Assembly: GCF_963662255.1 (NCBI RefSeq) | Contig: NC_085047.1 | Location: forward strand, 90,020,259-90,084,258 | DNA: 64,000 nt | Reading direction: 5' to 3' | Source: Cinclus cinclus | Taxonomy: Eukaryota; Chordata; Aves; Passeriformes; Cinclidae | In this document: piece after piece, positions 1 to 14,177 of the stretch | Layout of the letters: every line of letters begins with the position of its first letter | Numbering within the stretch: position 1 is the stretch's first letter | The notes under the pieces: generated by a model | Told to the model about the DNA's origin: nothing | The model's input: the letters and a program-made list of their open reading frames with translations, nothing else | Databases searched by the model: none | Program-made: the position numbers and the translations under genes

Positions 1-3000
1 ACGTGTAGTTTGAAGAGCTGGCAATCATAAATGGTTAACTAACAAGTGTTTACAGCGGATCATGATAGTTACTGGCACTAAGACAAGGGCAGTAAAAAGT
101 GGATTAGATGAAGATAAATGTGAGACACAGGCAGAAACAAGTACTCTAGCAGATGTGTGTGGAAATTAATGGGGTGGTGATAATAACAAATTCTGATTCG
201 CCACACAGTAAATGTGTTTCTTGATAATCAGTTTCCAGCAGAATATCAACCGGGCATGCAGGAGACAGAAACCTAAATGGGGTGACATTTCCACATTGCC
301 AATGCATTGGATGGACAGAGAAAAGCTCAAAAAAAATAGCTGGAAAAGCTGAGTTTGTTATGTCCCCTGCAGTCTTCAAGATTTCATTTTCTGGATCTAT
401 GACCATTTCTCTTGACAAATAAATCCCCAGAGCTACCAGGGAAAGATTTCTCCCAACTTGAGCTGAAATGTTGGCCATGTTCCAACCACTGCTGCAGATA
501 TCCTGTCTGATGTGGGGTGGGCAGTCACCACTGACCCCACATGTTTGCTCATCTACCAAACTGGGATGTGAAAGCTCCCACACAGCACAATGCTTTGCCA
601 GATGTGTTGTTGAACTTCATGTGTTTATGTTTGTGAAGAGAACATAGGATGAAAGGCATTGCAGAAATGCAAGATATGATTTGTTATGATTTAAAAGTCA
701 TTCTGACTTAGCAATGCTACTTTCAAATATTTGCATCCTGCAGGCATTTCCAGATAAGGACTCAAGCCCAGCTTTTCTATTCCGGTACCAATTTTTTTTT
801 TTAAAAAAAGCAGAGTGGTTTCCAAGCCATTTGGAAATGGAACTTTGAGCTTGCCTGATGCAGCCTGTGTGACCACAGGGACCAGGCTGTGGTTCCACAG
901 GCATGGAGGCATGGAAATCGTTCCTGTTCTTGCCTCTGTTCCCCATGTGAACAGACCCTGTATGTCCCCCAGCTTCACCCTGCACACCCATCCTTGCAGC
1001 ATTGCAATGAAGGTAACACAAACAGAGCTGGGACATTTTGCCAGCATGTGTGAAGTTGGGGCTGTAGCAGGGTAGGGAGGGCAGGAGGGCAGGACACCCT
1101 GAGACTGGTGTCACCATGGCAGTAACCTCATCACTGGTACCCAGAATTTCTTCCCACTTAGCTGAAGTGAGGTTTGCATAAACGTGAGAATAAATCCTGT
1201 GGGATGTCTCTGAGCCCCTGCTAAAATCCAGTAATTTGAATAAGTATAGGGGACTAAAGACAAAGACAATGGAATTTACAGATTTCTGTCTTACAGTCTG
1301 AAATAAATATTACATTTTCCATTCCCAGTGGAAGAGTCAAAGTCTTGCTGCTGAGAACACTCTGGCCACATGTGTTGGTGCTCAGATACTCTGGCCCCTG
1401 GCCCCTTTTTCCTGGCTTCCCCACATTCAGCCACATCAGTCCTGGGCCTTGTTGCCTTGGGATCGGTTAGTGAGGGGTCAGCACCTGAGTGCAGTCCCCA
1501 AAAAACCCCAAAAGCAGTGAATGGGGACCTGCTGACTTCAGACTACCAACAATGCAGCCCAATCAAATGCATCTAATTTTCCAGTCACTGCTTCTTGCAC
1601 ACATGACCTGTTAAAAGGATTACATTGAAAGAATTCTCAGAGCTAATCTAGTGATGATATGATGAGAGACAGGAGCTCAAGTATATCTCAGAGGTGACTG
1701 ATCGGGTTTCCTAGGATGTATTATTTATGGGGCCATCTGCTTTAGACAAGCGTTGAAGTCTGAAGGGGAGCAGGGTTTTGATGGAATTCACTCATTTAAT
1801 TGGGACAGGGTGATGGTGGAGGAGACTCTGTGGCTTATCACCACTCTCTCCACCCCACTCCAAAAAAATGATACTGTAGTTATTTATGGAATAAAGCCGG
1901 CAGCAGGGCACCTCTGTGTCAATGCCTTCAACAAAATGCTGCTGAGCTCTGAGAGCTCACGTGTGTCCTCACAGAAGGGGCCATTCATAGCAAGGTCCAT
2001 TAGCATATGGGACAGAGGTGCAAATATGTTCCAGTCTGAGCTACTGGTACTGTAAAAAATACAGGAGTATAAACAGAGCCATGACTGGAATGTCAGGGTG
2101 TAGGGGGGCAGCCAAAAGAGGCAGAATCGGCAAGAGAACAGCAGGAATTTCCCTAAGAGAAATGATTAATTACTATATAGCCCAGTAACTGCAGGATCCA
2201 TTTAGAGCAGTTACAGACAACACAAAGCAAAATCACAAATGTAAAAAAGGAAACTTTCCTTCTGATTTAGGCTGATGTGCTATTTAAATAATATGGGTCA
2301 AGCAATCTGAAATAAAATATGTTCATGAACAGAATTCTTCCCTTCTATCCATCTCCCACAGTGCTAAAAGTAGCCACCTTTTGTTGATATTTCCCCATCA
2401 TATGTGCATTATCAGATTTCTAAATATTGAAGCTTCCTCAGGGTAATGTCTAAGCCTTTCTTAGTAATCAGGAGTGAAAGTCCTGAAAGTCTCAAAGCTT
2501 TGGTTGGGAACGTTCTACTAAACATTTACACAGAAATTTGCTGGAAGCTACCTGTCAGTTTGCTGCCCACTTTCCAGTAATTCAGACTAATGACTCATCA
2601 ACACCCCCCTTTTTTTTTCTTTTGCATCTGTCTAGAAGGAGCTTTCTGCTCCAGTTACTGGTTTAATAACACAAGGCTATGTACCGAGGCAAAATTCTCA
2701 CCCAGTCTTACTTGATTTGTCTCATGATTGTTTTCCTAATCCTTATTTTTCTGTTTATGAAAAATATTATCTGAGCAACTAGTTCTAGCATATGCAGATT
2801 TGTACTTCTGAACTGGTCTGTTCCTCTGGTTTATGCAGGAAAGTTTTAATTACAAAAAATGCAGACTTAGAGTCACAGGCTATAGGAAAGGTGGCTGTGA
2901 ACAAGATCAGAAAACCTTTCATGCAGTTTTTGCTTAGCTGAAATTCCAGTTTCTGCATTATGGGAGGCTTGTCCCAGAGTTGCTACCTATCAGTGTTTTA

Positions 3001-6000
3001 CCAGACAGACAGGGAATTAGACTTCTGTCTGGTGATTTGTTGTATCATCCATGTGCTCAATGTTCAGGTTGGGAAATGCAGCCTGCAGAAGGAGCCTGGA
3101 TTAGGCCATTTGGCAGGATTGCTCTTGCTCATGAGCTTCGCCGAGGTGCCTTTCTGGTGTAGCTGCCACCTCACTTCACCCTTGGCAGTGGCACACTGGG
3201 GCATCATTGGGCCCTTCCAGCTGGAGGACAGTCATGGACTGTCATGGATAGCCATGGATCGTGGCAGCTGGGAAGAGGGAGCAGCAAAGCTCCCCCATGA
3301 GTGGCTTTCAGCCACAAGTGTGACGTCAGCTACACCTCCATGAGGGCCTGTGGAAAAGGGCTGGGTGCCCTCAGCATCCCCTGCTCTGTGGCACCTGGAC
3401 AATGAGGTTCAGGGTGCTACAAGCTGCGTGTGGGCAGTGGGGCAAAACACCCATGGAGGCAACTCCTTGGCACATGTTTCAGTCTCTAAATAGCCAGCAA
3501 GGTGTGTGCAGACAGAAACCTGCATGAAGATGAGTGCCTGGGGACAAGCAAGGACATGCACTCTCTTCTTGCTGCAGAAGTTGGAGCCAGCAGGGTGATA
3601 AAAAGTAATCAAGCCACTGGAGTCCCTTTTTGTTCCTGTTGCTGTAAAAGTAATACTAGTGGCAGATTTGTTCCTCCACCTCCCAGCCCAAAATTGTCCC
3701 AGGCACTGGATTTCTCTCCCAGATTACTCTGATTGGCAGCCCTTCACCTACTTCGGGGAAATGACTCACAAAAAACAAGACCTTTGGGCTGGATGGAGGG
3801 ATAGGGATTTTAAAGCCCTTGCAGGACAAAAGACTAGAGGGGGTTGTCATCTGGGTGGTTTTTCAGCAGGTTTCTCTGCAGAGACTTCTTCATTTTCCAG
3901 GAAAACAGGCTGAAATGTTAGGAGAGCTTCTTAAGGAAGCAAGCAAGACTCCTTATGTGTTGGTACAACCCTTATCACGAAGTATCTTGCTGCTGCCACT
4001 ATGTAGTTTAAGCAGGGGTGAATCCTCCATTACTGCTGCGTTAGTCTTTGCTGGATTATTCTTCTGCCAGATTATTATTTTGGTGATTTAATAAGTTAAA
4101 CTGTGCAGGTGAAGACATGATGTTGTAGTCATGGTGGCATAGGCACTGAGAGTAGCTCCTGGAAGGGATGAAGGGAGAAGAGAGGCTCTTCTTGGTGGTG
4201 AGACATCACAGTGTGTCTCAGTCTCATCTGACTTGACTCTCAACATTGCATGGTGTTTCCCCATCCCCTGTGCTGTGTCTAATTCAGTCAGTGAGAGGGT
4301 GAATCCAGAGATCAAGCAAAACTATGGGGAAGTTTTTTATCTCTTTTCCCTTGAGGTATTTGCTGCCAAAGCTGCTTCCCTGATCTGGACTACTGAATGA
4401 CTCTATGCAGGGCCGTGTAGGCAGACACAGCAATGTGGGGAAAAGCAGGACAGAGTTTGCTTAACCCACTTTTGCTGTTAAAAAAGCATTCACTGCATCG
4501 GAGCTTCACAAAAGTGAAGTTTTATTTTTCTAAGAAGACATCTCCTCAAGAAAGCAGCAATGTTTTCTGTGCAGACAGCAAAGAAAAGAAATGAAAAGAC
4601 TTGTGGTGGCTTCCAGGTGCTGTTCCTTTAGTTTTAAAAATCTGTTCCAGGTGGGTTTTGCTGAGTAAATAGCAAGCCACGGTGGTGGTACTTTTGAGGT
4701 TTGTATCATCATATTATTTCCAAGTGGTGGCAGTAATCAAAGCCTCTCTTCCCAGTACCCCTACATGAAGGTGGACATGTGGCTGGCTACCTGTAGGTGA
4801 GCCCCATGTCCAGTGTCTGGGTCCTTATGGACTGCTTACAGCTGCTTTGCCACTGTATGTCAGCTATGTCCCATGAGCAGGAATATTCACCCTGACGTGG
4901 CCAGACATCCTGAAGTATGATCCAAAGGGTACATCTATTTCCACTGAATGTCTAGATATGTATCATAGCCATTCTGGCACCAAAAATACATAATGTGCCT
5001 CCAAAATGCAGCTGTCACTGCATCAGGTGTTTCTTTAAATTGATTGTGATGTCCTTAGGCCATTTGCAGCATTACTGGGATAGCCCACTGAATAAGAAAG
5101 AGCTTTTAATATACAGATGCCACACTCATTTTCTGTTCCTCATTAAATACATATTCAGATAAGTTAATTTGATCTTATTGATGTCCATCTTGTTTATTCC
5201 TCCTGGATCATCTGTAAAAGGAGTTTGAAGCCACTGCACTTGTGGTAAAACACAGTTTTGTTGCCACAGCCTAGTGAATTTTTAAGCATAATGGGTGTTT
5301 ACCAGGAAAATGCTTCTTTATGAACCCAGCCTTGTTCCCTGCTGTAAGGAGAGCCTGCTGGTCATGTCTTTGGCCTCTGGCCCTCCTGCTGACCCCAGGT
5401 GTGCTGTCCCTCCTGTGTGTCAGCTCTGCTGTACCAACACATGCTGGTTCCCAGCACCTGCAAGAAATTAAAGAGCACTAAAATGCTCCCTGGGTCTGGG
5501 TGCTCATATACAGTAGAGCTGACACAAAAGCTGAAATTCCTTTCACATGAGCACACGGGTACATCTGCTTGCAATCATCTTCCTCCAGGCAGCCGGCCTG
5601 ATCAAGGAGAAATGTGACTCTCCACACTTGGTCCAAGGAGTGCTGGGTGGACGCCTACAGCCAAGGGGCTGGGATTTGGGAGAGGCAGAATAAACGCGCC
5701 TTTCACGCCCGGCATCCCCACCAGTCCCGTGGCTCCCGCGCTCTCAGCCCTGGCTGCTTCTTGCCCTGCTTGCAGGAGGCAAGGCATGCTGAAATAAAGA
5801 GAAACTTGTTCTGTGGCAGGAAAGGTCATTTCTTCTGGCCAGGCATTCCCATCCTGGGAAGGAGACAGGAAGCAAATTACATTAAAGGTAAACTGATAAA
5901 ATATTTGTCTGCTGGAGGAAGGGGAGGAATGTCAAAAACATGTCAGTGTTCTTTAGAAAAAGTTATTGTGGTGTCTTACTCCTTCCCTGACAACAACTGT

Positions 6001-9000
6001 GGGGTGTCATAAAGAAATGTTTTAGGCTTCAGTGGTCTGTAGCCTCATGCAGGGCATTTTCTTTGCTGGGAGGATGCTCTTTGTCCCTCTGTGCATGACT
6101 GCATGTGTACACACTGGCGTGTGAATGCACGCTCTGCAGTGGAGGAAATGACTGAAAGCATTAAAAGTGAGTGGACATAGAGGGGATATTAGCACAGTTT
6201 CTGGGAAATCTATTGTTTGTTTGTTATTGCTTTCTTTGTTGCAGCTGACCAATGAGAAAACAACTTAAATATAACTTCTTTGATGAAATGTGCAGTTTGT
6301 AACACAGATGTCTTATGGTTTGTGTACTTCTGCAGATTTGTCACATTCAATGTTAAAACTTGCTTTTCATGCTGCTACACAAGAGGACTGAAGTAATTTC
6401 TTGGTACAATTAAGAATGCCATGTTTGGGGAATAAAGGGAGAGTATTTGCAACAAAAGGCAGCTTGACAATTGAGTGGCTCAGCTTCAGTGCGACTCCTG
6501 AAAGCAAGCTGAAGGCAGCAGCCACAGTGTACTTTTAATCTTCAAATCTGATCATCAGTTAATATGTTTGTAAAGGCTTGGTTTCCCCACCTTCTCAGGC
6601 TGGATTTTACCAGCTCATAGTCCAGATAGCCCAAAGACTTGAGCCAGGTTTGCAGAAGACATTAAAAACTCAGTGATACAGTTGTAGCCACAGGGCTCCA
6701 AGGGCACATATGTCCTAACCCAGCCGCATCACGCCTAGAGCTGGACTGATTAAAATGGTCAGAAGTGACAGCTCACCACAGTCCTGCAGGAAAGTGCTGT
6801 GCTGCAGGCTGGGTAAGAGGTCCTGGGGCAACGCAGCCTGCTCTGTGTATGCTGTTTGAAGGCATGTGGTTAAATCAGGCATGGGCTGCTCCTAAACTAT
6901 TTGAACTGAAATTTTGCTAAGACCTCCTAAGGTCTTGGTTTCAGCCAAGCTATATTCTTGGCCTCAAACAAGTACCTTATAAAGATAACAGTTCTCATGA
7001 ATAAGTCTTACTTTGGACTTTAAAAGAATTTGTCTTGTTTAGGGAAGTTTTAGTAGGGTGGAAGAACACCATCCCTTAGCAAATGCAGGGATGGACAAAT
7101 AATGTTTAAAAAAATTGTCATGCAGAGGTTCTGCATATTTTACTATGGCAGTTTACTCACATACATTCATGTAGAATTTTAAGGTGAGTGTAGAATTATC
7201 TGTGCTAGCACTTGAAAATTCAAAGGGAAACATCTGTCATTAAAAAACAATAGGAAAAAGCATTTATTTAGCACAGACTGAAATACAGAAATGTTTGCAT
7301 GCTGTGTGTGGCTTGATTTACTGTAGGGAAGATTTAATGATGTACAGAGGGGTTGTCTGTAAGAAACTGTGTGGGGTCTGCTGTTTTCTGGGGCTTCTCA
7401 TGTGAATGTTCCTTAGGGTTTTGCAATGCACTGGCACTGTAATAAATCCACCACGGCATTTTTTAAAGGCCTCATACTCAATGTATTTTTTTAATACTAC
7501 TTCATTCCCTGTGAATATTAATGCAGATATGCAGAGATGAGAAGCTTTCCACTGACAGACAGATGGGAGGCCTTTAAGGCTGTGTCAGTGGCCTCTGGAA
7601 ATATTGACTGCCGAGTGTGGGTACTGAGAAAAGATGCTGAAGCCTTTGGAATTGACCAGTTCACAGACCATGCATCAAACCTGGGTTTTCAGTTATAGGA
7701 AGGATAAGCCCTTATGTCAGTCCTGCCCTGTGGCAACCAATTCTGGTGGTTGGGTCTCAGTGTAGCTACAGGAAAATGCACATCTGTGTTCCCTTGCTTT
7801 GTGAAGGTTGTGCTTACAGTGAATATTCTTACCACTCACCATACAGATTTCATCCTCAGCAGGAGGATGAGTTTTCATTCTCAGCAGGAGGCACAAGCAT
7901 AAGTCTTTAACTTTGGTGAGTAAATGGAATTTGTCAAGGTCTTGTAAAATCACCCTTGCATGTTGGTCTTGCTAGGGTTACACCGCTGCCCTTTGCCTCC
8001 TCTGCCTCTTAATTGCAGCCTCTCTTGAAGTGCTGTCATCAGACACCAACCTTTTTCAAGTATTGACTGAAACCTCTGCTGAGTGATTGATGGGAAAACA
8101 ATATTGGTTAGGTTGGAGGAAAGTTGACTTCAGCTGGCATTTTTGTATAAATTTGCAGAAATCCATTTCATAGGTGACTTGTAAATGTACTAACTCTACA
8201 CTACCACCTGTCTTCTCCTTCTTTTCACATTCAAGAGAGGTACATTGATTATAAGGCTAGATGACATCACCCTGGGCTGACCAAATGCATAATTCAGGTC
8301 CTCTGATATTCCTGTATAAAGTCATGTTTCAGGATCAAGAAGAGTACCTGTGACAGAGACTGTCTTTTGACAATGAGAAAAAAAACAAACAAAACAAACC
8401 AAAACTCTCCTTGGTTAAGAAAGATCCACATAGTCCAAGACAACTCTTTAGAAGTTGTTCCAGTATTGTTAACATCCATCTGATGTTTCCCCTTAGAAGT
8501 TAGACTCTGAGCCCATTACACATCCAATTGGGTTAAAAGTGCTCCAATACTCACACATGCATTTTCCCTGCACAGAATTCAGATATCAATAAGCAAAATA
8601 CTTATGTTTCATAAGTTAATAAACTCAGCTTCAGATCACTTTGGCTTTGTTCCTGAAGCTGCCCACATAATCGGGGAAGGGAATAGGAATATTTGGTATG
8701 CAGAAAACATGCTTAGATCTTTGATTAATATTCCTAGTTTGTATTGTTTATTTACATTTAAAAGTTTAGTCCTCTGTAATGAGAGCTTATTTTTAAATGA
8801 AAATATATGATGTTTAATTGGAGAATGGACATGAACAGGGGAGAGACAGCTTCGATGAAATAATAAGAGTTGGAATTTGTTCATAATCAAACCAAAATGA
8901 AGATATTCTCTCAGCTTTTGTTTTAATCTGTTTCTCTTTTTAGCCTTGTCTGGAGTTGTCTATGCACTCACAGGGAAATCAATCTATGTCTTGGGCAGTG

Positions 9001-9689
9001 GGATCTCTCCATGGCTAGGGAGACTGATTGATTGTTTCATATATTGAGACTGTAGGTTTGATGGGAATTCTATAGGAATGGTGACAGCAGTGGAGATTTG
9101 AGGGTTTTGGTTTCTTTACTAAAATAGATACCTTAAAACATATGTTCCTTCTCATCAGATAAAAAGTTCTCTCTCCACTGTGTAATTCTCTCTTCTTTCT
9201 GCTGTGTATTTTTCATAATTTTTTTGTGTATTTCTCTCCTTCCTCTTCAAACATCTCAACAAGGATTAAGTACAAAACAAAATTAGTAAATCATGTAAGA
9301 TTAGTCTTATGGAAAAGCTTTTCCATGGACATATTTAGTGCCTTTGTAATAATTCGGTGATTTGGTTGCTTTTGGTGTTTGGGTTTTTTAAGTGTAAAAT
9401 TATTTCTCATGACATGACCAACTCAAACCTCATGACAAAACTTTTCATATTAAATTATCAAGGGTAAAGGGTTGGCTTTGCTTAACCTAAGGACAACTTT
9501 TGTATTTAAATTAGCAGAACCAGGACTTTTCTTATCCAGGTGCCTGAACTTTGTACAGTAGCCAGCAAGTCTCTGAAAATTGTGGTCCCATGATGGGTAC
9601 AGAGTTCTTCAGAGTATGACTGATCTGTCATTTTCTCTTGATTGAAAAAGACTAAACAGCAGAAAGCTTCCTATCTGCTCCAATCTCCT
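1..9689. other. Gene-free flank left of ECRG4, part 1
   Basis: No exon, RNA gene or named transposon was recognised. Short homopolymers occur (T/A run at 791-808, T run at 2610-2618, A-rich at 8378-8404). The longest open stretch, on the minus strand at 146-583 (145 codons), resembles no protein I know. In the human order the next gene on this side would be NCK2, but no NCK2 exon was seen here. Confidence 0.6.
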
Positions 9690-9850
9690 CCCTGCTGTCC
9701 AGGGAAGCATTGGAGTCAACATCCCTGGAGGTTTTAAAAGGATGCATGTATTTGGCTCTTAGAGACATCGTTTAGTGGTGGACTCGATAGTGAAGGTTTG
9801 TTGTTGGACTCCATGGTCTTAAAGGTCTTTCCCTACTAAATGTTTCTATC
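9690..9850 (+). mobile_element. CR1 LINE 3' fragment
   Basis: Recognisable CR1 3' end: 'CATCCCTGGAGGTTTTAAAAGG', split here only for description, then the 'GACATCGTTTAGTGGTGGACT' region and 'CTTAAAGGTCTTTCC', ending in TTCTAT. It is 5'-truncated and diverged. A second copy in the same orientation follows about 55 bp downstream. Confidence 0.85.
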
Positions 9851-9904
9851 ACTACCATCTCTGGTTAACGAGTGACTATCAAGAACTGAAATTCCCAAAG
9901 GACT

Positions 9905-10098
9905 TCCTCAGAGAAAAGTTAATAACACTGGAATGCACTCCTTATGGAGATGGTAGAGTCGCCATCCATGGAAGTGTTCAAGGAACAACTGGATGTGACA
10001 CTGCATGCCATGATCTTGTTGACCAGGTGGTGATTGGTCAATGATTGGACTTGCTGATCTTGGATGTCTTTTCCAACCTAAATGGCTCTGTGTGATTA
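9905..10098 (+). mobile_element. CR1 LINE 3' fragment
   Basis: CR1 3' region ('CATCCATGGAAGTGTTCAAGG' region, then GGATGTCTTTTCCAACCTAAATGG). It differs from the preceding copy in the body (a 'GACACTGCATGCCATGATCT' type versus 'GACATCGTTTAGTGG'), so it is a separate insertion of another CR1 subfamily. Confidence 0.85.
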
Positions 10099-13000
10099 CC
10101 AACATCAAAGTTATATTGCTGTCCCTGCATCTACATTAATCAATATAAAAATTAAAATTTTAAGTGACTGTCTTTATGAAGATGTTTCTATTCCAGTTAT
10201 AACTTGAGTAAAAATAAACAATCTAATACCACTGTGTGGCCTCTCCCAGTCTATCACAGAGTCATTAGTGTGCCTGTGCCATTTCTGTAAGGTAAAAGAA
10301 ATCCTCAAAGGTTTGCCTGTGTGTTTACTCAGTGCTGTGTGGCTAAACCCTAACTTGGACTCACACAAGAGAGAAAGTGATTGGTGGCATCAGGGCATTA
10401 CCCAGCTCAGGTCCTCCCCAGTTCCAAATACCATTCAGGAATCTGTACTACACTTGCAGCCCATTCTAGCAAATAACTACCAGGTGAAAGCATCTTTTCA
10501 TTGTAGCCATTGGGTTGTAACATTACCTAATAAAATGGCAGTCATTATCCTTCACTCAGGAACTTCAGATCTGCCATGCAGGATGTGAAAATGCACTAAA
10601 CCAGGACAAGGTTCTTTAAAGCAAAAACTACTGTGGTCCTCTTTAAAATACAAAAGGAGTCCGACATAATGATTTGTAATGGCAGGTTTTGAGAGAGGAG
10701 GAGAAGAAGAATTTTGTGTTGGTTTTGGTGAAAATAAGCAAATGAATTGCTCATTCCAGCTTAAAGAATTACATCCTCAGAATTCATCTCTCTGAAGCTG
10801 ATTAACTTTCACATTAAAGTTGATATCTGGTCTGGCCCAGAAACTGAGTGATCTGACCCAAACAGTGACTGTCTTTCCTACCAGGACATTTTTGATGGAA
10901 GGGAAACAACATGCTGGAGCTAGATGTCAGCATCTTATGTCCTCTGTGGCAGGAGCTCCAGGGCAAAAGAGCAATTATGCCAATGCCTTGAGGAGCAAGC
11001 AGGGACTCTGGAGGCCTGTCTACACTGACAAATGCAGGAAGGTTCTTCTGCTTGGGTGGTGGAGTTCAGCAGTTGTGCAGTCCTGCTAGCACAGGGAGAG
11101 CTAATGTGAGCTGTGTCAGGCCCCATGCTGTGATTCAGGATCAGAGACCAGCAGCCTTCCTTTCTGTCACTCACCAAACACAGGCCCAGAAGAGAAAAGA
11201 GCTGGGGATGAAATGCCCACCTTTCCAGCAGAGCCACATTTCTGTATAACGGTGTTTTGGGAATTCCAGGCATAGAGTGGGATTTAATCTTTCTGAAATA
11301 TAATGGGATTCCATAGGGCTCTTGTGATTAAAAATGCATGTGTGCATGAATATTGCAGGGCGGGTGCCTAAATGATCACAACGGACAAAGACCCTCCCCT
11401 CAAATTTCCATAGCCCGCCGGCACCCTCCCTTTGAAGTCGCTGGCATCCAAGGACAGCTGGGTGCAGCGGGGCTTCACAGGGGAAGATTAAAGATGTCAT
11501 GATCTCTTACTCAGCAGCAGCACAGAGAGAGTACAAAGAGTGCATTTTCCTGGAAACAAACTGAACTGTAAATCAGATAGGTAATCCAACATCAGATGAG
11601 CAGGAACATGGGTTTGTTCACAGGCAGGACATTGGTGGAACTGGGAAGCACAGATACAAAGCAGAGCCAGCAAGAGAAGCCACAGAGCAGATCAAGAGAG
11701 GTGTAAGGTCATATGAGATAAAGTCAGGAGGATGAGTGAGGTTTCTGCTCTAATAACCTGAGAATCATGCTCCAAGCTGTGATGCACTGCATGTTCCTAA
11801 GGCTCCCAAGGGTTCGTTTTTGACCAGAGGAGGGAGCAGTCACCTGCCCTCTGCTGCAGGTGACTCTGCTGTATTTTGTATTTCGACTGCTTGGGCAGAT
11901 GTTTTGTATCCCATGGGCCTACCTCGGGCAGGCTGGCAGTGCTGCTGAAAACTGCAGCCCAAGTGATTCCCACCTGCCTGAGAAGGCAGGCAGGGGAAAG
12001 AAGATTGTTTTGTTTATGCTGAAAATGCCTGGCACACTCCGGGCAACATTCCTGCTCCTCACCTTCAAACTGAAGGCTTCAAACTGAGCCAAGGGTGGCA
12101 GCAGCTCTTTGGGATGTTCCCCTTTTCCCTCCCCATGAAACTGCACACACTTTCTCCCATTTCAAATAAAACCCACACATTTTTACAGCACATGCTGTGT
12201 CCCTGCAGGTCTCTGAGGCTCCTGGCTGTGCTGGTGAGGTTGCAGTGGAGATGCTCAGGGCTTGCCCAGGCTGTCCAGCATTGCTGCTGGCTCCTGGCTC
12301 TGTGGGGGCTGAGGCACAGCGAGGGAAACCTTGGGTTGACCTACTACATATTCCCCTGTCACTCTCTCAGGCTCTTTGCTCCTCAGAAGGCAAACTGTTC
12401 AGCTAGCAAACTTCCTTGCACAGGCTGAAATCCACTCTAGAACATGCCTACATTTAACTGGTGTCATCACTAAGATTTAAGATTTTTTTGCATTTCCTAA
12501 TCTTTGAGTAGGTGGAGCTTCTTTATTGGGTGGGTCTATGTTTTTTTTTTTGTTGTTTCTTTGCTTGCTCAGGGGTTTTTCGTGTGATTGTGTATGCATT
12601 CTGGATGTGAATAGTCAGGCAATGAACACAAGTAAAAAAGTTGCTCAAAATAAGTTTTAAAAAATATTTGGAAGCACAAAAAATATATGTCCCAAATGAC
12701 AGTAGTAAAGGAAAAAATGATTTGAATGAAGTCAGGCCATGTCAGAAAGACAATTATTAATGTACTACAGTCCCTCTCCATCTCCCTTCCTGTTAAATCT
12801 GACATGCAGGCTTGCTATATGCTTCCAGGTTTATCCTAAAAGTATGCTGGAGGCAGTGGAAGAGAAAAAGGAGAAAGATTTCTTAGAGAGAGAATGTTTT
12901 TTATCCCTCTGTGGAAAGAAAGCAGTCATGATCTGATAATATTGCTGAACTAATCTGCTTCTCACTGTGCTTATCACCAGAGCAGTAAGGTAAATTCTGC

Positions 13001-14146
13001 AGTAAGGGCAGGAAAGTGCTGTCAGTCAGTGAAGGGAGGAGACCAACAGACACCATTTCTTATCTGGCAGGTTCAGACAGAAGCTGAGAAAAATATCAGC
13101 AGTAGCCAAGCAGGAGGGAAAAAAAGGTTAGTTTAAGTTATTTCGTATGAAAAATATGAGCTCTAATATTTATTACTAAAATGGACCAAAGAAATAATGC
13201 AACCAGTTGAGATACAATGGCTGAAATGCGTCCCAAACCATGTGCCAAGGACAATGAGACTCACAGCTGACAACAAATAAACTTTTTCCTAAAGAAATGG
13301 TGTTTGCCCTAGGACTTGGGACTGGTCCTGTCACTGTCAGGGCATCTCTGGGGCAGTGGAAAAAGTAGTATGAAATTCAAAATATTTTGAAAAGAACTGG
13401 CTGATGATTAAATATTCTTCCTTCTGTTTGGAAGGAAAACACAGCTCCTGCAGTTTTCTTGGAACAGGCTGCAGAAAATGATTTGGAGTGCCAAGTGCCT
13501 CTACCCTAAGGCAAGCCTCTGCCTGGACAATATGGCTGCAAGATTTATAAAAACCTTATTAGCAGAAAGTAATAATTTTCTGGGTGTTAGGAACACTGTT
13601 CAGTGCTAGTTGTGTTCTTGATCAAAAGGATCACCATTTTAGTGGATTGTTAAAATCTACATGGTACTTATTTGCAAAAGATGGAGTGTCATCTCCTGCA
13701 CTCCCTGGCCAATTTCTAATTTATCTATTTGGCTATTAAGTTATTCTGATGTTGAGCCTCATTATTTTATCTTAAGCCTCATTATATTTGGTGGGGGAGG
13801 GTTTCTTGGAAATCCAACTTTGGGAGTCCTGTGATTATATAAGCATTTAATCTACGCTGTATTTAAGAATGTTAAGGTGAAGAAACACTTAAAATCATGA
13901 ATCCTAATAAAGAAAGAGGGAAAGAAACCAAGATCAATCTTTTTAGTATATTTTTTCTTGTGCTTGGAATTACTGAATATCCTTGAACAGCCATTATGGA
14001 TACTATCTCTTACATTTTAATGAATAAACCACAGCTCTCTCAACAGATACTGTGTTGAGATACAAAAGCAGAGGAGTCTCTGCTATTCAGAGTTCTCTTT
14101 GTACAAAATTTTAGGTAAAATATAAAATACTACTATTATTATTATT

Positions 14147-14177
<31 letters not shown>

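Noticed and set aside
2960..3343. 127-codon plus-strand open frame
   Set aside because: It has no domain, no conserved motif and no codon pattern distinct from surrounding non-coding DNA.
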